Origin: Hippasteria phrygiana
Lineage: Eukaryota > Echinodermata > Asteroidea > Valvatida > Goniasteridae
Length of the DNA: 64,000 nucleotides
Reading direction: 5' to 3'
Assembly (NCBI GenBank): GCA_037893225.1
Contig: JAZGUH010000529.1
Location: 1,488,001 to 1,552,000 of the forward strand
The notes under the pieces: model-generated
What the model saw: the letters and a program-made list of their open reading frames with translations, nothing else
The model's database searches: none
Told to the model about the DNA's origin: nothing
Translations under genes and position numbers: made by a program
In this document: positions 62,488 to 64,000 of the stretch, one piece after another
How positions within the stretch are numbered: the stretch's first letter is position 1
Layout of the letters: every line of letters starts with the position of its first letter

Positions 62488-64000
62488 ATGGCGGCCTGGC
62501 TGCATGCTCTGTTTTTGGCTCTGACTTCTGGAGTCCTCCTCACCAGTTCTAGCCATCTGCCTGTCATCAATCATGTATCAGATGAAAGGGCTTTTTATGC
62601 TGATTCTACTGGTGTGTATACCTGCAACATTTGGGGAACCAAAAGCACGTTTTTGTGTAATTTTGCCAGCAAGTTTGCTGATAAATCTGAGTGGATTCAG
62701 CTACAGTTCACACCATGCATTCATGCAAGCTGCACCATTGGATCACTGCTTCAGTGCCTCCATTGTGATCACCATCACTGCCTTTGTCCTGATGATGCCA
62801 GCCTCTGTCCTGATGATGCCAGCCTTTGTCCCGATGATGCCAGTCTTTGTTCCCTGCCTACCAAGCATATTTGTCAAGATGAAGTACTCATCCTCAAGCC
62901 CCACCATTTAAACTTTGATTCCTGGACAAAACTTCCCAACAAATTTGACATTTTCCGGCATGAACTGTCACCAAGGCACCAGCAAGTAACTGCAAGATTC
63001 TCCACTGACTCACAGCCTCAGCTACTAGTACTTCTAGCATGTGATCATCATGTCATTCGCCACCATGTACCTGCTAGCACTTCCACCATCAACGCTTGCC
63101 GTCATAGAAGATTTGGTAAATGCCCGATCACATACTACCCCAACTCAACCTCATCTTTTCAAGTTCAACTTTCTGGTGATGTTCACCCAAATCCCGGCCC
63201 TGACGGTTCAACATCACCCAAGTCTTCTGACAACAGTACAGAACTGCAACGCTCAAAAATCAATTGTGTATTATTTAATGCCAGAAGCCTTGTCAATAAG
63301 CTTGTCTTGTTTCAATCGGAAATTCTTGTTAACAACATTGATATTGCCTTTGTAACTGAATCCTGGCTAGACCCAACTGTTCTCGATGGTGAATTTAACC
63401 TGAATCCTCAATACTCAATGTTTAGAAAAGACCGTAACAGACATGGCGGTGGTATATTTGTTGCTGTATCAAATCACCTAAAACCTTCACGCTGTTGTAA
63501 ATTTGAACACCCTGATCTTGAATTGTTGTGGGTCGAAATATCTTGTAATCGAGGTACCATTCTATTAGGGTGTTTATACAGACCACCAAATGCTAACTCC
63601 AAATTCTTTGATTATTATGAAACTGTACTGGAATCGATTTTACCTTTTGCCCATAACTACCTTGCCATAGCATTATTAGGTGATTTCAATATCGATGTAA
63701 ACACCACTGTTCCTAACGTACAACGACTAAATGTTACTTCCAACGTACTTAACTTCAACCAACTGGTAGAGTTTATAACTCGTCCTCGTTCTAATGTAGA
63801 TAACTCTGGTTCCACAATTGATCTATTGTTCACTAACCGACCAGATTTATTCATTGATACTCGGGCTTTACCTGGCTTAGGTAACAGTGATCATTATGGT
63901 ATTGGTTTTAGAATTCATACAAGTCATACTGTCAAAACGATCACTCGAATGTTCTATCAGTACAACAAGGCTGATATTAGTGAGCTCTGTAACACATTGA
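62488..64000 (+). CDS. Non-LTR retrotransposon ORF: signal peptide, Cys-rich region, 2A-like motif, AP endonuclease (runs off the window)
   Basis: One frame is open from 62443 to the window end with no stop. ATG 62488 (GAGATGG, good Kozak) gives MAAWLHALFLALTSGVLL, a signal-peptide-like start; an upstream in-frame ATG at 62449 would add 13 residues. Residues ~40-150 are Cys/His-rich and include HCDHHHC and three CPDDASL units. Residues 230-238 read GDVHPNPGP, a 2A-like skipping motif. Residues ~258-475 are an APE-type endonuclease: FNARSLVNK, TESWLD (Glu 291), LYRPPN, LLGDFNID (Asp 399), STIDLLFTN, SDHYG. This order is seen in CR1/L2-type LINEs of marine animals. Reverse transcriptase should follow beyond the window. 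No disruption is visible, so the copy may be young. Confidence 0.85.
   Translation, partial: MAAWLHALFLALTSGVLLTSSSHLPVINHVSDERAFYADSTGVYTCNIWGTKSTFLCNFASKFADKSEWIQLQFTPCIHASCTIGSLLQCLHCDHHHCLCPDDASLCPDDASLCPDDASLCSLPTKHICQDEVLILKPHHLNFDSWTKLPNKFDIFRHELSPRHQQVTARFSTDSQPQLLVLLACDHHVIRHHVPASTSTINACRHRRFGKCPITYYPNSTSSFQVQLSGDVHPNPGPDGSTSPKSSDNSTELQRSKINCVLFNARSLVNKLVLFQSEILVNNIDIAFVTESWLDPTVLDGEFNLNPQYSMFRKDRNRHGGGIFVAVSNHLKPSRCCKFEHPDLELLWVEISCNRGTILLGCLYRPPNANSKFFDYYETVLESILPFAHNYLAIALLGDFNIDVNTTVPNVQRLNVTSNVLNFNQLVEFITRPRSNVDNSGSTIDLLFTNRPDLFIDTRALPGLGNSDHYGIGFRIHTSHTVKTITRMFYQYNKADISELCNTL
63175..63201 (+). promoter_or_regulatory. 2A-like ribosome-skipping motif
   Basis: The codons read G-D-V-H-P-N-P-G-P. 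The active 2A consensus is D(V/I)ExNPGP; here Glu is His, a change common in CR1-type elements that may lower or abolish skipping. Skipping would separate the secreted-type N terminus from the endonuclease/polymerase. Confidence 0.6.

Overview
The window reads as intron-rich, repeat-dense eukaryotic DNA from a marine invertebrate deuterostome. An echinoderm is the best guess, held loosely. The grounds are spliced GT-AG genes, TACATG palindromes, a CR1/L2-like LINE with a 2A-like motif, DIRS and Penelope-like retroelements, PIF/Harbinger, mariner and TTAA-target DNA transposons, and long poly(C/G) tracts. Nearly all of the ORFs are mobile-element genes.

Layout: 1-3.2 kb holds a tyrosine-recombinase scrap, an intact tRNA-Arg(TCG) with decayed tRNA-Arg and tRNA-Gln copies, and two copies of a dispersed repeat. 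From 3.2 to 9.5 kb there are three foldback-like elements whose inverted arms contain 16-17 bp minisatellites. From 10.0 to 14.7 kb lies a PIF/Harbinger element with a two-exon Myb/SANT-like gene and a broken HARBI1-like transposase. From 14.7 to 21.6 kb come a tandem repeat, hairpin elements, a broken DUF6589-like/PHD gene, a Penelope 3' end and a mariner deletion derivative.

From 23.06 to 31.04 kb, minus strand, lies the one host-type gene I can assemble completely. It has six coding exons whose phases all agree and encodes 347 residues: four calcium-type beta/gamma-crystallin Greek-key motifs followed by an aerolysin-like pore-forming domain. From 33.3 to 35.1 kb is a probable solo LTR split by a second mariner derivative. 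From 36.76 to 41.25 kb is a DIRS retrotransposon with inverted terminal repeats and an internal complementary region. Its Gag begins in 45 perfect copies of a 14-bp unit that is open in all six frames, and its own recombinase is deleted. A possible host first exon with an NRF-1 palindrome follows at 42.7-42.9 kb.

From 47.7 to 58.3 kb, a 9.26-kb TTAA-flanked element sits inside a second TTAA-flanked element with related ends. The inner element carries a long decayed gene (treble-clef-like N terminus, RNase-H-like segment, FEN1/XPG-like nuclease, CXC tail) and a THAP exon at its right end. From 59.2 to 60.8 kb is a frameshifted Penelope-like element. From 62.49 kb to the window end is an open LINE ORF with a signal-peptide-like N terminus, a Cys-rich region, a 2A-like motif and an AP endonuclease. 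Family assignments come from motifs and memory of protein families; no database search was possible.
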